8,365 nucleotides of DNA from Actinomycetales bacterium (GTDB taxonomy: Bacteria > Actinomycetota > Actinomycetes > Actinomycetales > Dermabacteraceae), in the NCBI GenBank assembly GCA_012799425.1, contig JAAZLF010000240.1, forward strand, positions 1 to 8,365, written 5' to 3'. This document shows, in pieces, positions 6,648 to 8,365 of this stretch. A program made the position numbers and the translations under genes. The notes below the pieces were generated by a model. That model ran no database searches, was not told where the DNA came from, and saw only the letters and a list, made by a program, of their open reading frames with translations. The first letter of the stretch is position 1. Each line of letters opens with the position of its first letter.

Positions 6648-7625
6648 TCACTGGGTCACCTCCACCACGGTGCGGCCGCGCACCTGACCGGCCAGGATCC
6701 TCTCGGCGTAGCCGATGGTCTCGGACAGGCCGATGCTGGTGGTCATCGAATCCAGCAGGTCGACGTCGAGCTCGGAGGCCAGGGCGTCCCAGGCGCGTTC
6801 GCGCAGCGGCAGGGGGCACTCGACCGAGTTGACGCCCGCCAGGGTCACGCCGCGCAGGATGAACGGCAGCACCGTCGTGGGCAGATCCGGGCCCTGGGCG
6901 AGGCCGTAGGCGGCGACCGTGCCGCCCCAGGCGGTCTGGGCCAGCACATTGGCGAGCGTGGTGCTGCCCACCCCGTCGATCGCGCCGGCGAAGCGCTGGG
7001 ACTGCAGCGGGCGGCCCGGCTCCTCGGACAGCTCCCGGCGGTCCATCACCTCGGCCGCGCCCAGCTCGTGCAGGTAGTCGGTGTTCTCGGCGGGGCGTCC
7101 CGTCGAGGCGAGCACCCGGAAGCCCCGGCCCGCGAGCAGCGTGACCGCGATCGAGCCTGCCCCGCCGGAGGCTCCCGTGACCAGCACGTCTCCGGCCTCC
7201 GGGGTGAGGCCCGCATCCTCGAGGCTCAGCACCGCGAGCATCGCGGTGAATCCTGCGGTGCCGATCGCGGCGGCCCGTTCGGGGGAGAGGTCCGCGGGCA
7301 GTCGCACCAGCGCATCGGCGCGCACCCGGGCTCGGGTCGCGAAGCCGCCGTGGCGCGTCTCGCCGATCCCGTCGCCGTTGAGGATCACCAGATCTCCGGC
7401 GGAGAAGCGCTCGTCGGCCGATTCGGTCACCCGGCCCACCAGGTCGATGCCGGGGATCAGCGGATGGGTGCGGGCGATGCCCTTGCCGGCGATCGCCATC
7501 CCGTCCTTGTAGTTGTAGCTGGAGACCAGCACGTCCAGAGCGACGTCGCCGCTCAGCAGGGACTCGTCGGCGTCCTCCAGCAGGCGCGGGGTCGCACCCT
7601 CGGTCTCGATCAGCACGGCGCGCAT
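6648..7625 (-). CDS. acuI: YhdH/AcuI-family acrylyl-CoA reductase (NADPH)
   Basis: A 325-residue zinc-free MDR-superfamily protein matching the YhdH/AcuI group in length and motifs. AcuI reduces acryloyl-CoA to propionyl-CoA with NADPH and is used to detoxify acrylate or in 3-hydroxypropionate/DMSP-linked carbon use. Visible motifs: SSYNYKDGMAI (35-45), the group's hallmark NYKD; HPLIPGIDLVG (54-64); IGTAGFTAML (120-129); the NADPH-binding loop TGASGGAGS (149-157); and NSVECPLPLRERAW near the C-terminus, matching the family's substrate-side segment. The ATG at 7625 has a strong ribosome binding site and starts with MRAVLIE, a typical family start. It is the first gene of a two-gene unit with the PIG3-type oxidoreductase. 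No DMSP, acrylate or 3-hydroxypropionate gene is in view, so its metabolic role here is open; the family call is firm, the symbol less so. Confidence 0.92.
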   Translation of the reverse strand: MRAVLIETEGATPRLLEDADESLLSGDVALDVLVSSYNYKDGMAIAGKGIARTHPLIPGIDLVGRVTESADERFSAGDLVILNGDGIGETRHGGFATRARVRADALVRLPADLSPERAAAIGTAGFTAMLAVLSLEDAGLTPEAGDVLVTGASGGAGSIAVTLLAGRGFRVLASTGRPAENTDYLHELGAAEVMDRRELSEEPGRPLQSQRFAGAIDGVGSTTLANVLAQTAWGGTVAAYGLAQGPDLPTTVLPFILRGVTLAGVNSVECPLPLRERAWDALASELDVDLLDSMTTSIGLSETIGYAERILAGQVRGRTVVEVTQ

Positions 7626-7631
7626 GGGGCG

Positions 7632-7639
7632 CTCCTCTC
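7632..7639 (-). promoter_or_regulatory. Ribosome binding site of the acrylyl-CoA reductase gene
   Basis: On the minus strand GAGAGGAG ends 6 bases before the ATG at 7625. It is one of the best Shine-Dalgarno matches in the window and fixes this start, ruling out the open frame that continues upstream to 8096. Confidence 0.75.
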
Positions 7640-7660
7640 GCTCGGGGGCGGATGAGCACC

Positions 7661-7666
7661 ACCCTA
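7661..7666 (-). promoter_or_regulatory. Possible -10 box of the two-gene reductase operon
   Basis: TAGGGT on the minus strand fits TAnnnT and would give a leader of about 30 bases containing the ribosome binding site. The -35 is not convincing: TTGCTC is present at 7694-7689, but 22 bases away. Confidence 0.35.
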
Positions 7667-7788
7667 TGCGCCGCGCTGCGCCGCCGGTGAGCAAGGATCT
7701 GGGCGAGCTTCCCTCGGTCGCGACCTCGTGCGTGAGCCCAGGTGGCTTGGTCCCCGAGCGACATGGGGAGAGGCGCCTCCTGCGACGG

Positions 7789-7794
7789 TATCGT
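7789..7794 (+). promoter_or_regulatory. Possible -10 box of the PH-domain membrane protein gene
   Basis: TATCGT fits TAnnnT, with a likely transcription start near 7801 and a leader of about 38 bases. It overlaps the left arm of the dyad at 7790-7809. I see no good -35 at the usual distance. Confidence 0.3.
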
Positions 7795-7809
7795 CGCCCC
7801 GGGGACGAT
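7790..7809. repeat. Dyad ATCGTC-N8-GACGAT, candidate operator
   Basis: ATCGTC (7790-7795) and GACGAT (7804-7809) are perfect inverted 6-base arms around GCCCCGGG. A further direct copy of ATCGTC is at 7819-7824, just before the ribosome binding site. The position over the possible -10 and start region fits a repressor site, but a chance GC-rich dyad is possible. Confidence 0.4.
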
Positions 7810-7824
7810 CCAGATCGCATCGTC

Positions 7825-7831
7825 GGGAGGG
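7825..7831 (+). promoter_or_regulatory. Ribosome binding site of the PH-domain protein gene
   Basis: GGGAGGG ends 7 bases before the ATG at 7839. It fixes this start; the frame is open upstream to 7728, but those residues are Arg/Pro/Ser-rich and look untranslated. Confidence 0.75.
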
Positions 7832-7838
7832 CGGGTCG

Positions 7839-8342
7839 ATGGCCGAGATCAGGTATCGCGCGCTGAAGACCGGGTGGATTCGGGCCGCTCTGGGATGCGT
7901 CGTGGGTTTCGGCTGTCTCGTCATGACCGGAACAGGCGTTCTGCTGCTCACGCTGGACTCCGCCGCCGGGGTGCTGGGAGCGGTGATGTGCTTGGCGGTC
8001 GTGCTCCTGAGCATCGTCATCATGCTGATCGGCACCCGGCTCCAGTTCACCGTCGATGACGAGGGCCTCACCTTCCTGCATTACCTCCGTTCCCACCGGA
8101 TCCTGTGGGAGGAGGTCGCCATCATCGAGCAGACTGCCTCCTACTGGGCATCAGGCGCTGTGGTGGTGGTGCTCAAGGAACCTCTCGGGCGCAGGATCAC
8201 TGCGTTCGCGACCACGGATCGCATGGCGGTGTACCGCGGCGAGAACATCTTCAGCTGGGGCAGTCCTGCGACGGAGCAGCGCCCGCCCACCCGCGCCGCC
8301 ATCGATGCGCACCGGCGCTGGCTCGCCGGCTCGACCAGGTAG
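7839..8342 (+). CDS. Small membrane protein with two TM helices and a PH-like domain
   Basis: A 167-residue protein. A short basic N-terminus (about 1-15) is followed by two hydrophobic helices, about residues 17-39 and 43-65, joined by a very short turn, so both ends should face the same side, by the positive-inside rule the cytoplasm. The rest (about 67-140) looks like a bacterial PH-like domain (bPH type): LQFTVDDEGLTF, then a second strand with the W-x-E-V segment LWEEVAII, then alternating strands AVVVVLKEPLGRRITAFA. Actinobacteria encode many such TM-plus-PH proteins, mostly without a known function. I do not recognise a specific named family and claim no activity. It is divergent from the reductase operon, with a 213-base gap between start codons that holds candidate promoter and operator elements. 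It ends with TAG, 23 bases before the window edge. Confidence 0.85.
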   Translation: MAEIRYRALKTGWIRAALGCVVGFGCLVMTGTGVLLLTLDSAAGVLGAVMCLAVVLLSIVIMLIGTRLQFTVDDEGLTFLHYLRSHRILWEEVAIIEQTASYWASGAVVVVLKEPLGRRITAFATTDRMAVYRGENIFSWGSPATEQRPPTRAAIDAHRRWLAGSTR

Positions 8343-8365
8343 ACCGCCGCTTCTCGAGCGGGGCC

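Noticed and set aside
5035..6687. A 550-residue plus-strand open frame through the HAD gene and the oxidoreductase
   Set aside because: It crosses two convergent, well-supported genes in the wrong frames and is dominated by Arg/Gly/Asp shadow composition.
5659..7764. A single 701-residue open frame on the minus strand, which might suggest a large fusion protein
   Set aside because: Only its last 328 residues are a real protein (PIG3-type reductase). The upstream part is an Arg/Gly/Ala-rich shadow of the acrylyl-CoA reductase, which is encoded in another frame with clear motifs and a strong ribosome binding site.

Overview
This is an ordinary chromosomal, housekeeping-type window from a very GC-rich actinobacterium. 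Third codon positions are almost always G or C, GTG is usable as a start, and the gene set (pheA, a lipid-kinase-family protein, serS, a Cof-type phosphatase) suits Micrococcales. A Brachybacterium/Dermabacteraceae-like host is my guess; the genus is inference only. I see no tRNA, rRNA, CRISPR, insertion sequence, phage gene or defence system.

Layout, left to right. (1) + strand, 2-2177: the 3' end of pheA (prephenate dehydratase, last step towards phenylalanine), cut by the window edge; then a two-domain universal stress protein; then, overlapping its stop codon by 4 bases, a DUF1905/YdeI-like protein. (2) - strand, 3358-2195: a diacylglycerol/sphingosine-kinase-like lipid kinase with an N-terminal membrane anchor, convergent with the previous gene. 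(3) + strand, 3403-5635: serS (seryl-tRNA synthetase), divergent from the lipid kinase, followed by a Cof-type HAD phosphatase. (4) - strand, 7625-5659: two medium-chain reductase genes two bases apart, a YhdH/AcuI-type acrylyl-CoA reductase and then a PIG3-type NAD(P)H quinone oxidoreductase. (5) + strand, 7839-8342: a small membrane protein with two transmembrane helices and a PH-like domain. Every gap between coding regions is under 220 bases.

The most notable signal is the 44-bp gap between the lipid kinase and serS. Each gene has the same arrangement, TACCCT then exactly 6 bases then ATG, in mirror image. This predicts that both mRNAs begin at the A of the start codon (leaderless) and that the two promoters share DNA, so polymerase probably cannot occupy both at once. 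The DNA between the two -10 boxes is a strictly alternating purine-pyrimidine tract. Other points worth checking are a dyad in front of the PH-domain gene, the usp/YdeI-like overlap, the His/acid-rich linker of the lipid kinase, and a marked excess of the hexamer CTCGAG. I found nothing that looks like a wholly new biological system.
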